Shown piece by piece: positions 31,724 through 40,938 of a stretch of DNA of 42,875 bases. The notes under the pieces are model-generated. The model was not told where the DNA came from. It saw nothing but the letters and a program-made list of their open reading frames with translations, and searched no databases. The first letter of the stretch is position 1. The number at the start of each line of letters is the position of its first letter. A program made the position numbers and the translations under genes. Source of the DNA: JAVBNU01 sp964617065 (GTDB lineage Bacteria; Cyanobacteriota; Vampirovibrionia; Gastranaerophilales; Gastranaerophilaceae); assembly GCA_964617065.1 (NCBI GenBank), contig CAZTVM010000003.1, forward strand, positions 1 to 42,875, read 5' to 3'.

Positions 31724-32152
31724 ATGGTCGACAACCGCTCAGCTGGTTTTTATGGGATTGGCGGCAGCTTTAATTTTAAAAGTGGCGACGCCTCCGGCAC
31801 GGCTGCAAAAATGTCCGACGAGAAAATGGGGCAAGGTGGAGAATACGCTCTAATTCGTAAAGGTGAAGAAGAAGTTGATGACCAATTCAACAATCAGTAT
31901 GTGGACAGAAGTGCTCAAATTAACGCAACTTTAAATTCTCTTGCTATGGCTAATGTCGCTGGCATTTTGAAAAATATTAAACGCTCTAAAAAACTTGAAG
32001 CTTTATTGCATGAAGATGACAAAACTTTATCAGATGAAAATGAATTTGTTGAAGAAATATCTGAAGATACTGACGATTCTGACTCAAATAATAACAATAA
32101 AAACGATAACAACGAGGAAGATGATTATAACAACGACGATGACCTTTTTTAA
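31724..32152 (+). CDS. Acidic low-complexity protein of unknown function
   Basis: This 142-residue product has a strong AGGAG site. The N-terminal part is Gly/Ser-rich (FYGIGGSFNFKSGDASG), the middle is a probable amphipathic helix (INATLNSLAMANVAGILKNI), and the last 55 residues are almost entirely Asp/Glu/Asn/Ser, ending EEDDYNNDDDLF. There is no signal peptide, membrane helix or cysteine. The very acidic tail suggests an unfolded or cation-binding end. Not recognised. Confidence 0.6.
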   Translation: MVDNRSAGFYGIGGSFNFKSGDASGTAAKMSDEKMGQGGEYALIRKGEEEVDDQFNNQYVDRSAQINATLNSLAMANVAGILKNIKRSKKLEALLHEDDKTLSDENEFVEEISEDTDDSDSNNNNKNDNNEEDDYNNDDDLF

Positions 32153-32166
32153 TTAGCAATTACAAA

Positions 32167-32382
32167 TTAAAATGCGCATGCCTTAAGTTCTTCGTACGTT
32201 GCGCCGGCTTCTGAAAGTTCTTCAGCCGTTATTCCGAACAAGCTAATCATGTTTTTTACATCTCTGTCAAAATTGTTACTGCCAAAATGTCGCACAATTT
32301 TTTTGACCGTATCTTCACGTGTCATAATCATAGACGAATATTTTTTACATTTATGAAAACTTCTTGCTTTCGCTTTTCCCAT
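32167..32382 (-). CDS. Small helical protein of unknown function
   Basis: The product is 71 residues from an ATG with AGG 9 bases upstream. The first 18 residues are basic (KAKARSFHKCKKYSS). The rest appears to be three short helices ending SLFGITAEELSEAGATYEELKA, a pattern reminiscent of small UBA-like or DNA-binding bundles, but no family can be named. It converges on the acidic-protein gene with 14 bases between stops. Confidence 0.55.
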   Translation of the reverse strand: MGKAKARSFHKCKKYSSMIMTREDTVKKIVRHFGSNNFDRDVKNMISLFGITAEELSEAGATYEELKACAF

Positions 32383-32493
32383 ACTCTCGACCTAATATTA
32401 AAATCCCAAAAGGACAAATCCCATTTCCAATTTCATTATTGCACAAATTTTGTATTGCTGCCTCAAATGTTAAATAAAAATTTACAATGACTT

Positions 32494-33246
32494 TTATTTA
32501 ACTGAAGTGTGTAAAATTATCGCAGTAGCAACGCTCAAATTCAAAGACTCAACTTTGTGGTTCATATTAATAGTTGTCACAATATCAGCTCCCTCTACTA
32601 AATCAGCTGAGAGCCCCTGAGCCTCAGAACCAAACATCAATACAAAAGGTTTTTCGAAATTAATTTTGTCTAAAGGTGTAGTTCTTTCATTTTTTACGAT
32701 AGTCGCAATTAAATTATGTTTTTGAAAAATTGTTTTTACATTTTCTTTGTCGATAGTAACTACCGGTATTTGAAATAAATTCCCAACAGAAGCTCTAACA
32801 ACTTTAGGATTGTAAATGTCTACGCAATCTCCGACTAAAACTATTCCGTCTATGTTAAACGCACAGGCTGTACGCACTATTGTACCGAGATTTCCTGCAT
32901 CTTTTATATTCTCCAAAAGTAGAAGCCTTTTATAATCCACAAAGCTACTCACATCAAATATTTTTTGTTGAACAATTGCTACCGCTTCACAAGGCGATTG
33001 CGTTGTAGAAATTTTTTTTATAACCGCCTCATTTACGCAAACTAGTTTATTTTCGAGAAATTTATACTTATCATATTTGTCTGCAAGTACAAAAACTTGC
33101 TGTATTTCATAATTAGAATTAGCCGCTTGTTCTATACATTTTTGCCCTTCGACAAGGAACAATCCTAATTCATCACGGTACTTTTTTTGTGATAATTTAG
33201 CGATTTCTTTTATTTGAGGATTTGTAGTATTTGTAATTATTTTCAT
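32494..33246 (-). CDS. TrmH/SpoU-family RNA 2'-O-methyltransferase
   Basis: This SAM-dependent enzyme methylates a ribose 2'-OH in rRNA or tRNA. An N-terminal RNA-binding region (about 1-95) precedes the trefoil-knot SPOUT domain. Motif 1 is ENIKDAGNLGTIVRTACAF, motif 2 LMFGSEAQGLS and motif 3 MNHKVESLNLSVATAI. The ATG at 33246 forms an ATGA overlap with the upstream pepP stop and gives 250 residues; an extension to 33264 is unlikely. The exact target base is not evident; the 23S rRNA methyltransferase RlmB-like group is one possibility. Confidence 0.9.
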   Translation of the reverse strand: MKIITNTTNPQIKEIAKLSQKKYRDELGLFLVEGQKCIEQAANSNYEIQQVFVLADKYDKYKFLENKLVCVNEAVIKKISTTQSPCEAVAIVQQKIFDVSSFVDYKRLLLLENIKDAGNLGTIVRTACAFNIDGIVLVGDCVDIYNPKVVRASVGNLFQIPVVTIDKENVKTIFQKHNLIATIVKNERTTPLDKINFEKPFVLMFGSEAQGLSADLVEGADIVTTINMNHKVESLNLSVATAIILHTSVK

Positions 33247-34904
33247 ATCTTTTTTTCCTGCCATTGAGTCAAAAAATTTATTTCATTTCCAGTCAATAAA
33301 TTGTAATCAATTAATTTTTCTTCAAACTTCGCTTTGGACAGGGCTTTTAAAAAAAATACACCATTTTCTTGTTTCAAATAAACAACATTCTCAAGTCTTA
33401 CGCCTCCGCAATTCTTTTTGTATAGTCCCGGCTCAATACTAAAAACCATATTAGGTTTTAATTCTAATGTACCTAATATAGATTGAGAAATTATAGGAGG
33501 ATTTTCATGAACACTTATTCCCACGCCATGACCTGTACCGTGAGAAAATGCAAACCCATTCAATTTACAACAACCTAAAGTTTCTCGCACAACTTTATCT
33601 ATGTCACAACCACACATTTTATCGTTTGACTTTAATTGAAAACCATTTATAAAACCTTTTAAAACCGTTGTATAAACGTATTTTTGTTCATTATTAGCCT
33701 CTGCTCGCACAAAAGTTCTTGTAATATCTGTTGCATAGCCTCCTTCAAAATACGCCCCACAATCCAACAAAACTAAATCTCCATTTTTCAGAAACTTATC
33801 TTTTGAGTGATTGCTGTAATGAATTATTGCTGAGTTATCACCTATCGCAAGTATTGTTTTGAAGCTTAAACTTTTTGCACCTCTTTTTTTAAATTGTTCC
33901 TCTGTAATTGAAGCTAATTCAGACTCCGAAAAATTTTCATTTGAGTTAACCAGTTCTGAAATATATTCTACGACTTCATCTGTTTTTTTATAAATTTCTT
34001 TGTAGTGTTTTAGTTCACTTTCATTTTTTACCGATTTTAAATTGAACACGTGAGCACCATCATTGACAGAAAGTCCATGAGAATTATTGCAAATTATTTT
34101 GTAGTCCGCTAGGTTTATTGCCGATGGCTCAAAAATAATTTCATTTTCAATAGCGACACTTTTCAAAATAGTTTTAAAAGCGTCTAGTGGTAAAATTTCG
34201 CAGTTTTCAATTTCGTCTATTGTTTCATCAGTAAAAAGTAAAGAGTTGTCTTTAGAAATCAACATTTTCGCTTTAAAAAACGAAGAAAAAGGTATTTTAT
34301 AGCTGCGTAAATTCGTCAAATAAGCAATATCCTCTAAATTCGTAACTAAATAATACTCATTTTCAGCTAATTTTTCTTGTACAAATGCAAGTTTTTCAGC
34401 TACACTCACACCCGCTATTTCTAACGGTACTTTGTTGAGAACTTCTTTATTTTTACTATTCGATGTGTGGATAAATCTAAATACCGGGTCAAAATCTAAC
34501 TGCTTGATTTTTATGTTAAGTTCTTTAAATTTTTCACAAAGAGTATTATAAAATCTGAGTGAAACTTTTTTTGAAACGACAGCAAAAACTGAATTTTCAA
34601 CAACTATCTCCTTCAAAGTACCGATTAATGTTTCATTTAAACCAAGTTTTACCACCTCGACTATAGTCTTGTCTACTTCATTGTCTGCTTGAATATGATA
34701 CCTACCGTCGACAAAAAGATATAATTTATCTTTCGTCAAAAGGACTTCACCCGTCGAGCCTGTAAATTTTGTAACCCAATACCTTGCACTTAACTCCTTC
34801 TGATTATACTCTAACAAAAATTCGTCAGCTGTATTGATTAACAAATAGTCAATATTATTTGTTACCAAAAAATTTCTTAAATTAACCAGCAAATTTTGAA
34901 CCAT
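33243..34904 (-). CDS. Xaa-Pro aminopeptidase (M24B)
   Basis: This enzyme removes N-terminal residues preceding proline. At 553 residues it is the long, three-domain form (two creatinase-N-like domains and the C-terminal pita-bread domain), closer in layout to eukaryotic-type XPNPEP1 than to 440-residue E. coli PepP. The dinuclear metal ligands are in DCGAYFEGGYATDITRTF (two Asp), SHGTGHGVGISVHENPP (His), FSIEPGLY (Glu) and GVRLENVV (Glu). It starts 3 bases after the helicase gene and overlaps the methyltransferase gene, so the three form one operon. Confidence 0.92.
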   Translation of the reverse strand: MVQNLLVNLRNFLVTNNIDYLLINTADEFLLEYNQKELSARYWVTKFTGSTGEVLLTKDKLYLFVDGRYHIQADNEVDKTIVEVVKLGLNETLIGTLKEIVVENSVFAVVSKKVSLRFYNTLCEKFKELNIKIKQLDFDPVFRFIHTSNSKNKEVLNKVPLEIAGVSVAEKLAFVQEKLAENEYYLVTNLEDIAYLTNLRSYKIPFSSFFKAKMLISKDNSLLFTDETIDEIENCEILPLDAFKTILKSVAIENEIIFEPSAINLADYKIICNNSHGLSVNDGAHVFNLKSVKNESELKHYKEIYKKTDEVVEYISELVNSNENFSESELASITEEQFKKRGAKSLSFKTILAIGDNSAIIHYSNHSKDKFLKNGDLVLLDCGAYFEGGYATDITRTFVRAEANNEQKYVYTTVLKGFINGFQLKSNDKMCGCDIDKVVRETLGCCKLNGFAFSHGTGHGVGISVHENPPIISQSILGTLELKPNMVFSIEPGLYKKNCGGVRLENVVYLKQENGVFFLKALSKAKFEEKLIDYNLLTGNEINFLTQWQEKKI

Positions 34905-34907
34905 AAG

Positions 34908-37900
34908 TTAATCCAAATTAAAATGTTGAGAAACTCGTCCTATACAAGCGCTTTCACTATAAAACCACTCACGATAGCTTATTCTCATTATATCAAAACC
35001 ACAACGTGTCAAAATAGTTTGCTTGCTTATTTGTGAATAATTTACTTTCGGCTCGTCTTCCAGACCATCACATTCTACTAGAACTGGTTTCTGCCCTTTA
35101 CGAGTTACGTACAAATCAGCAGATAATCCAGCTAACTGAACACCGGCTTTTACTGTGTAACCTTCTTTGCGCAAGGCATTTGCAACTGTTTTTTCAAATT
35201 CGTTTTTATAAATATTATCGTCAATACCTTCTTGTTCATTCATAGCTTTTAAATTTTGTCGTTCTAAATAGGTTTGGATATAAGAAACATAATTGCGTAA
35301 AAGCCCTTCAGGTAAATTGTTCGGATTTTTTGAAAGAAAATTTATAGATTTTTTTCTTGCTCTTGTAATCGCAACATTAAATAAGTTAGGTTTTTGCAAA
35401 AAAGTCAAACTTTGCGTAAAACTGTTATCTGCGACCGCCCAAGACAAAACTATAATATCTCTTTCATCACCTTGAAACGTGTGTGCAGTACCAACTTCAA
35501 TCGAATGTCTTTTTATCGTTTCATCGCTCAAAACCTGCATAATCGCTTTTTTCAAATATTCAACTTGACCTCTAAACGGCGATATAATACCTATTGAAAC
35601 AGGTTTATGGAATTCATCTGGATTTTTGCTGTCTTCTAAAACTATTTCGTGAACTCTTTTTATAACCGCCTCGACTTCCGGTATGTTCCTTGTTACGTCA
35701 CTGTCTACTTTCCCATCGTTGACAATATTCAGTTCAAATACGTCAGGGAAATTTATCTCTTTATTCATTATACGTATTCTGGAACCATAAAACTCATTAT
35801 TGCTAAAATTAATTATCGGCAAAGCACTTCTAAAATGCTCGTCCAGCAATACAGGACTAAGCGAATAATAATTAGCCAAATCAAACATTGAGTTTGTTCT
35901 AAATCGCCACATCAATTGATATTTATCAGGAATTTCATATTGACTCAAAAATGATTGTTCTTTAGCTTTTTCTAAAAAAGATAAATGCGGCAATTGCTTA
36001 TCATCACCAACAATAACAGCTTTTTTTGCACGATATAAAATAGGAAAACAACTTGCTATATCACATTGCGAAGCCTCATCAATTATAGCTACATCAAACA
36101 ATCCTGGTTTTAAAGGCAACGAGCCAGAAATCGCATACGTCGTCACGCCCCAACATGGGAAAGCATCCAACAGCGGCCTAAAATCTTCTTCTTCTAATAA
36201 ACGGTTTTGCAAATTTTTCTTTCGTTCAGTTAGCGCTTTTGTGTGAACTATTAACCTTTGCCTTTTAATTTGGTCACGCAAAAGTCCTTTCAACGACTCA
36301 CGACGCTTATTTTTCAGAATTTCAACGGCTAAATTACTTTGTTTATTGCGAAACATTTTTATTTGTTCTAAAAGTTGATGCAAATTGCCCAACTTGTGTA
36401 TAGTTAGTTCTGCAGAATACGCTTGTGCCGTCAACTCACTTACTTTTAACTCATCTTTCAAACGAATTAAATTTTCCGCTGTAACCTCGAAACTGTCCAA
36501 GCCTAATCTCTTTCGCAAATTATAGGAATTTAATTTGTTCGTAATGCTTGCCAAAAAACCTGATGTATTGATGTAACGCTCAATAGCACTTATTACGTTG
36601 CTTATATCAGTAATTTCATCTCTTTTTAATTTTTTTTGGATATATTTAATTTCACCGAGATTTCTTTCTTGTCTATCTCGCTCTGCGCATATTTCTTGCC
36701 AATCCTTCTCCAGCTTTATAATTTGTTCGCATTTATTTTCACAATCCTTTATTGTGTCCAAAAGCGTTTTCATATCCTCTGACGTAGCAAACAACGAATT
36801 CTCATAATCTGAGTCTAAATCAACTTTATTAGAAACAAGGTCTTGAAGTTGAAAACTCAACTGTTTTTGATAATTCATACGACCTGCACGCAAAGCCAAA
36901 AATGGCGCCCCCAGCTCGTTCAATCTATCTGCTACAACATCAATAGCCTTATCCATTCTTGACGCTACAAGCACAGTTTTTCCATTAGCAACCAGATGTG
37001 CCACTAAATTAACAATCGTTTGCGATTTACCTGTGCCGGGAGGACCATAAACCGCAAGTAAACTATTATTTTCAATTTTCCTCAAGACATCTTCCTGCGA
37101 ATTACTAAGAGCCAACGGCGTTATAGGAAAAAAATCAGTAATTTTTTCTTTTTTCAAAGGTTTTTCTGATTTTTGAGACTTAGAAATAATGTATTCATCG
37201 TTAATTACACTTAGCGCCGTTTCTCTAAAAACACCGCTCGGCTTTTCTGAAATTTGAGTCAATTCATGCAAAACACCTGCCGTAATTTGTGGACGTTTAG
37301 TCAAAATTATTGCACATTGATTTGTAACACTTACTTTGTCAATCTTAATCTTTGGCTTTTCCGCCATTCTAATGTCGTCAGCAAATTCGATTTCTTCAAG
37401 ATAATTTTTTATAACATTCTTGTCTGACTCATTTTCATCTTTTTCTAAATTTATTTCATCAGTATCTTCTTCATGATTAAGCGCTATTTCTATATCAGGA
37501 ATAATTGATTTCAATGTCGTAATAAAAATGTCTAATTTCTCTTGCGTTAGCGGCAAATCAGGCACCGCCTCTAATATCCCGTCAAGAAGAAGCTCAGTTT
37601 CATCTTCATCATCATTTTTTGCCATCAAAGCCGTTAAAGCGCCTGTATTCAAAGATAGATTTTCATCTTGTAAAATGCAGTTTATGTACCTCGTCTCTCT
37701 TTCGAGTTTGCAAGGTGCATACAACAAAGGGGTCAAAAATTCATTATTCTTATGATTTTTTCTGTTTTTACCAACCAAAAATAAATATCCATAAATCAAA
37801 TACCTGTCTTTTTGACTCATTTCAGCCTGTATCATAAGTTCAGTTACATGACTGTCATCGCCATGCAATTTTAAAACTTGAGGATAATTCGTAAAAAGTG

Positions 37901-38069
37901 TTTCGTTCTCATTGACAAATATCCACTTGTTGTCCTTGTCCTGCTTAAGGTTTCTGAACGTTGAACTTTGTACTTCCTCTCGCACACAGTCATGCAAATA
38001 TAAACTTAATCTTTTTATAAAACTATTGTGAAACGCTGAATTTAATATTTTTGTGGCTTCTTGTAACAT
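34908..38069 (-). CDS. COG1112-type SF1 helicase with C-terminal restriction-endonuclease-like domain
   Basis: This 1053-residue protein begins with an uncharacterised region (1-315). It continues with a DNA2/Nam7/Upf1-like SF1 helicase: Walker A GPPGTGKS (342-349), a long coiled-coil insertion (about 420-620), Walker B IIDEASQ (662-668), the GDDKQLPH motif (688-695), and C-terminal helicase motifs TFQGDERD (864-871) and VAITRARKK. Residues 950-1053 form a PD-(D/E)xK nuclease-like domain of the MTES_1575 type, with Asp985 and VECDG (Glu999, Asp1001). Relatives occur in phage defence, but here the gene is co-transcribed with pepP and a methyltransferase gene. The ribosome site is a weak purine run. 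Confidence 0.86.
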   Translation of the reverse strand: MLQEATKILNSAFHNSFIKRLSLYLHDCVREEVQSSTFRNLKQDKDNKWIFVNENETLFTNYPQVLKLHGDDSHVTELMIQAEMSQKDRYLIYGYLFLVGKNRKNHKNNEFLTPLLYAPCKLERETRYINCILQDENLSLNTGALTALMAKNDDEDETELLLDGILEAVPDLPLTQEKLDIFITTLKSIIPDIEIALNHEEDTDEINLEKDENESDKNVIKNYLEEIEFADDIRMAEKPKIKIDKVSVTNQCAIILTKRPQITAGVLHELTQISEKPSGVFRETALSVINDEYIISKSQKSEKPLKKEKITDFFPITPLALSNSQEDVLRKIENNSLLAVYGPPGTGKSQTIVNLVAHLVANGKTVLVASRMDKAIDVVADRLNELGAPFLALRAGRMNYQKQLSFQLQDLVSNKVDLDSDYENSLFATSEDMKTLLDTIKDCENKCEQIIKLEKDWQEICAERDRQERNLGEIKYIQKKLKRDEITDISNVISAIERYINTSGFLASITNKLNSYNLRKRLGLDSFEVTAENLIRLKDELKVSELTAQAYSAELTIHKLGNLHQLLEQIKMFRNKQSNLAVEILKNKRRESLKGLLRDQIKRQRLIVHTKALTERKKNLQNRLLEEEDFRPLLDAFPCWGVTTYAISGSLPLKPGLFDVAIIDEASQCDIASCFPILYRAKKAVIVGDDKQLPHLSFLEKAKEQSFLSQYEIPDKYQLMWRFRTNSMFDLANYYSLSPVLLDEHFRSALPIINFSNNEFYGSRIRIMNKEINFPDVFELNIVNDGKVDSDVTRNIPEVEAVIKRVHEIVLEDSKNPDEFHKPVSIGIISPFRGQVEYLKKAIMQVLSDETIKRHSIEVGTAHTFQGDERDIIVLSWAVADNSFTQSLTFLQKPNLFNVAITRARKKSINFLSKNPNNLPEGLLRNYVSYIQTYLERQNLKAMNEQEGIDDNIYKNEFEKTVANALRKEGYTVKAGVQLAGLSADLYVTRKGQKPVLVECDGLEDEPKVNYSQISKQTILTRCGFDIMRISYREWFYSESACIGRVSQHFNLD

Positions 38070-38160
38070 TTAACTTCTTTCTCTTTTTGTACGGTTCTTT
38101 AATTATATAACAGATTAAAGCTTTTTAATACTGTATATTACCGATATTTGCTAAATTGAT

Positions 38161-38196
38161 ACGAAAACGACTCGTTTTTGAACGAGCCGTTTTTAT
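38161..38196. terminator. Intrinsic terminator after clpB
   Basis: A hairpin with two 6-bp stem segments separated by one A/C mismatch (38164-38176 with 38181-38193) closes a TTTG loop. It is flanked by a T-run on the + side and, on the - strand, by TTTTCG. It lies about 20 bases after the clpB stop and separates clpB from the helicase operon. It is likely functional on the - strand. Confidence 0.65.
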
Positions 38197-38211
38197 TTGA
38201 AAAAGTATTTA

Positions 38212-40818
38212 CTATTTTTTTTGGAAAGTTAAAGCATCATCAGATGAATTTGTATCTATAAAAATTTTGTCGTGCGTCTGAAATTCACCTGCTAAAATCT
38301 TCTTTGCTAATGGATTTTCAACCATTTGACGAATTGTACGTTTCAAAGGTCTCGCTCCGTATGCAGGATTAAAACCATTTCGTGCCAGTAGTTCCTTCGC
38401 CTCTTGGCTCATTTCTAAGTTTATCTCTTTTTCTGACAATAATTTTTCAAGATTTCTCAACTGTATGTCAACAATAGCCAGTAATTGTTGAATTGACAGC
38501 CCTTTAAAATACACTATTTCATCAATACGATTTAAAAACTCAGGCTTAAACTGCATTTTCAATATTTCAAAGACTTTTTCTTTGGTTTTTTCAAAATCAT
38601 TATTTGAAAGCGTTGAGTTGATTGTACTTTGCAAAATTATATCGCTTCCGACATTACTCGTCATTATAATCACAGTATTTTTAAAATCTACAGTTCTTCC
38701 TTTTGAGTCTGTCAACCTCCCATCATCAAAAATTTGCAACATTATGTTGAAAACATCTGGATGAGCCTTTTCGATTTCATCAAAAAGTATGACAGAGTAT
38801 GGCTTTCTTCTGACAGCTTCCGTGAGTTGACCGCCTTCTTCATAGCCGACGTAGCCTGGAGGTGCACCTATAAGTCTTGCAACTGTGTGCTTTTCCATAT
38901 ATTCACTCATATCAATACGGATAATTGAATTTTCATCATTGAACATAAATTCTGCCAATGATTTCGCCAATTCAGTTTTACCTACACCTGTCGGTCCTAA
39001 AAACAAAAATGTGCCTATCGGTCTTTTCGGGTCATTCAAACCTGAACGTGCTCGTCTTATCGCATCTGATACAACTACTTGCGCCTCATCTTGTCCAACT
39101 ACTCGTCTTTGCAAGTATCTTTCCATTTCCAGCAGTTTGTCCGTTTCACTTTGAACTAGTTTACTTATTGGAATACCTGTCCATTTGCTGACTATTTCGG
39201 CTATATCTTCCTCGTCAACTTCTTCTTTCAAAAGTTGGTTTTGTGATTCATTTTTTATTGTCGATTTCAGTTTATTTTCTAATTCTATCAGTTTGCCGTA
39301 CTTTAGTTCAGCTGCTTTCTGTAAATCTGTTTCTCGTTCTGCTTTTTCAATAGCAATTTTAGTTTTTTCTATTTCTTCTTTTATTTGCGTTTCAGACACA
39401 ATAGAGCTTTTTTCTTTTTCCCATTGCGTTTTCAGAACATTAATTTTATCGTTGAGTTTATCAATTTGCGATGTAATATCTATAATTTTTTGTTCATTTT
39501 CTGAACTTATTTCATTTTTCAACGCTTCTCGTTCAATTTCCAATTGTATTTTTTGTCGTGTCATAGAGTCAATTTCTTCAGGCATTGAGTCAATTTCGAT
39601 ACGCAAAGAAGAAGCTGCTTCATCTACAAGGTCAATTGCTTTATCAGGTAAAAATCTGTCTGTAATATATCTATTAGACAATTTTGCAGCAGCAATCAAA
39701 GCTGCATCTTTTATTCTTATGCCGTGATGGACTTCATAGCGTTCTTTCAGTCCACGTAAAATACTTATGGTGTCTTCAACTGAAGGTTCGCCCACAAAAA
39801 CAGTTTGAAAACGTCGTTCCAGCGCTGGGTCTTTTTCGATATATTTTCTGTACTCATTTATTGTCGTTGCACCGATACAACGCAAAGTTCCTCTCGCCAG
39901 CATTGGCTTCAAAAGATTACCTGCGTCCATAGAACCTTCTGTCGCACCTGCGCCGACTACCGTATGCAATTCATCAATAAACATAATGATTTCACCATTA
40001 GCTGCTTCAACTTCTTTCAAGACAGCTTTCAATCGTTCTTCAAATTCGCCACGAAATTTTGCCCCTGCCACTAATGCGCCTAAATCAAGTGCTATTAATT
40101 TCGAATTTTTCAAATTTTCAGGCACATCTCCACGAATTATACGTTGCGCTAGCCCTTCGACAATCGCCGTTTTGCCCACTCCCGGTTCGCCTATTAGCAC
40201 AGGATTGTTTTTCGTTTTCCGATTTAATACTTGAATAATTCTTCTGATTTCTTCATCACGACCTATTACCGGGTCTAATTTGCCTTTTCTTGCGACTTCT
40301 GTTAAATCCGTTGAATATTTTTCAAGCGCTTGATAATTGTCTTCTGCGTTTTTTGAATCCACTTTTCGATTACCTCTTATGTGCTGCATAGCTTTCAGAA
40401 CTGAAACCTCATTTACGTTATTTTGAGCGAGAAATTTTTGAATTGCACTATTGTTGAGTTTTGTCATAGCCAACAATATATGCTCAATACTGATAAAAGT
40501 GTCTTTTAAATTTTGTGAAATTTCTGCTGCTATATCAAAAATTTTTACCGTAGCTTCTGACAAAAAAAGTTGCTGTGATACAGCTGCATTTTGTATTTTT
40601 GGCTTTTCATTAATTACTGATAACAATTTCCCTTCAAATGCTGATGTCGATATTTTTAATTCATCTAAAAATTCAGCACTTATGCCTTTCTTGTCTTCCA
40701 CCATCGCCAAAAGCAAATGTTCCGGCTCAATTTGAGAATTGTTAAATCGGTACATTATTTGTTGAGAACTCAAAAGAATTTGTTGCGCATGTTGAGTTAG
40801 CTTGTTGAAATCTATCAT
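38212..40818 (-). CDS. clpB: ATP-dependent disaggregase ClpB
   Basis: ClpB is a hexameric AAA+ chaperone that pulls polypeptides out of aggregates with DnaK. Domains in order are Clp N (1-145), AAA-1 with Walker A GEPGVGKT (210-217), the M-domain coiled coil (about 405-530, rich in Glu/Lys), AAA-2 with GPTGVGKT, and the C-terminal GARPLKRTIRQ arginine region. The 868-residue length is standard. No ClpP-binding loop is expected. AAAAGGACG precedes the ATG. The 120-base upstream region is almost purely A/T, and no CIRCE element is present. Confidence 0.96.
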   Translation of the reverse strand: MIDFNKLTQHAQQILLSSQQIMYRFNNSQIEPEHLLLAMVEDKKGISAEFLDELKISTSAFEGKLLSVINEKPKIQNAAVSQQLFLSEATVKIFDIAAEISQNLKDTFISIEHILLAMTKLNNSAIQKFLAQNNVNEVSVLKAMQHIRGNRKVDSKNAEDNYQALEKYSTDLTEVARKGKLDPVIGRDEEIRRIIQVLNRKTKNNPVLIGEPGVGKTAIVEGLAQRIIRGDVPENLKNSKLIALDLGALVAGAKFRGEFEERLKAVLKEVEAANGEIIMFIDELHTVVGAGATEGSMDAGNLLKPMLARGTLRCIGATTINEYRKYIEKDPALERRFQTVFVGEPSVEDTISILRGLKERYEVHHGIRIKDAALIAAAKLSNRYITDRFLPDKAIDLVDEAASSLRIEIDSMPEEIDSMTRQKIQLEIEREALKNEISSENEQKIIDITSQIDKLNDKINVLKTQWEKEKSSIVSETQIKEEIEKTKIAIEKAERETDLQKAAELKYGKLIELENKLKSTIKNESQNQLLKEEVDEEDIAEIVSKWTGIPISKLVQSETDKLLEMERYLQRRVVGQDEAQVVVSDAIRRARSGLNDPKRPIGTFLFLGPTGVGKTELAKSLAEFMFNDENSIIRIDMSEYMEKHTVARLIGAPPGYVGYEEGGQLTEAVRRKPYSVILFDEIEKAHPDVFNIMLQIFDDGRLTDSKGRTVDFKNTVIIMTSNVGSDIILQSTINSTLSNNDFEKTKEKVFEILKMQFKPEFLNRIDEIVYFKGLSIQQLLAIVDIQLRNLEKLLSEKEINLEMSQEAKELLARNGFNPAYGARPLKRTIRQMVENPLAKKILAGEFQTHDKIFIDTNSSDDALTFQKK

Positions 40819-40938
40819 AATTTACGTCCTTTTATTAATTATTGGGAAAAAATAAAACATCTTTATATTATTTATTATAATAATATTTTTTTTTATTTCT
40901 TAAAAATTTATTTTTAATTAATAATTAATCGTAATTTA

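Noticed and set aside
32470..32501. Terminator of the methyltransferase gene
   Set aside because: The 10-bp inverted repeat is A/T only, overlaps the stop codon and lacks a following T-run on the - strand, so support is too weak.
40819..40938. CIRCE heat-shock operator before clpB
   Set aside because: No TTAGCACTC-N9-GAGTGCTAA-like sequence; the region is nearly pure A/T with short palindromes expected by composition.
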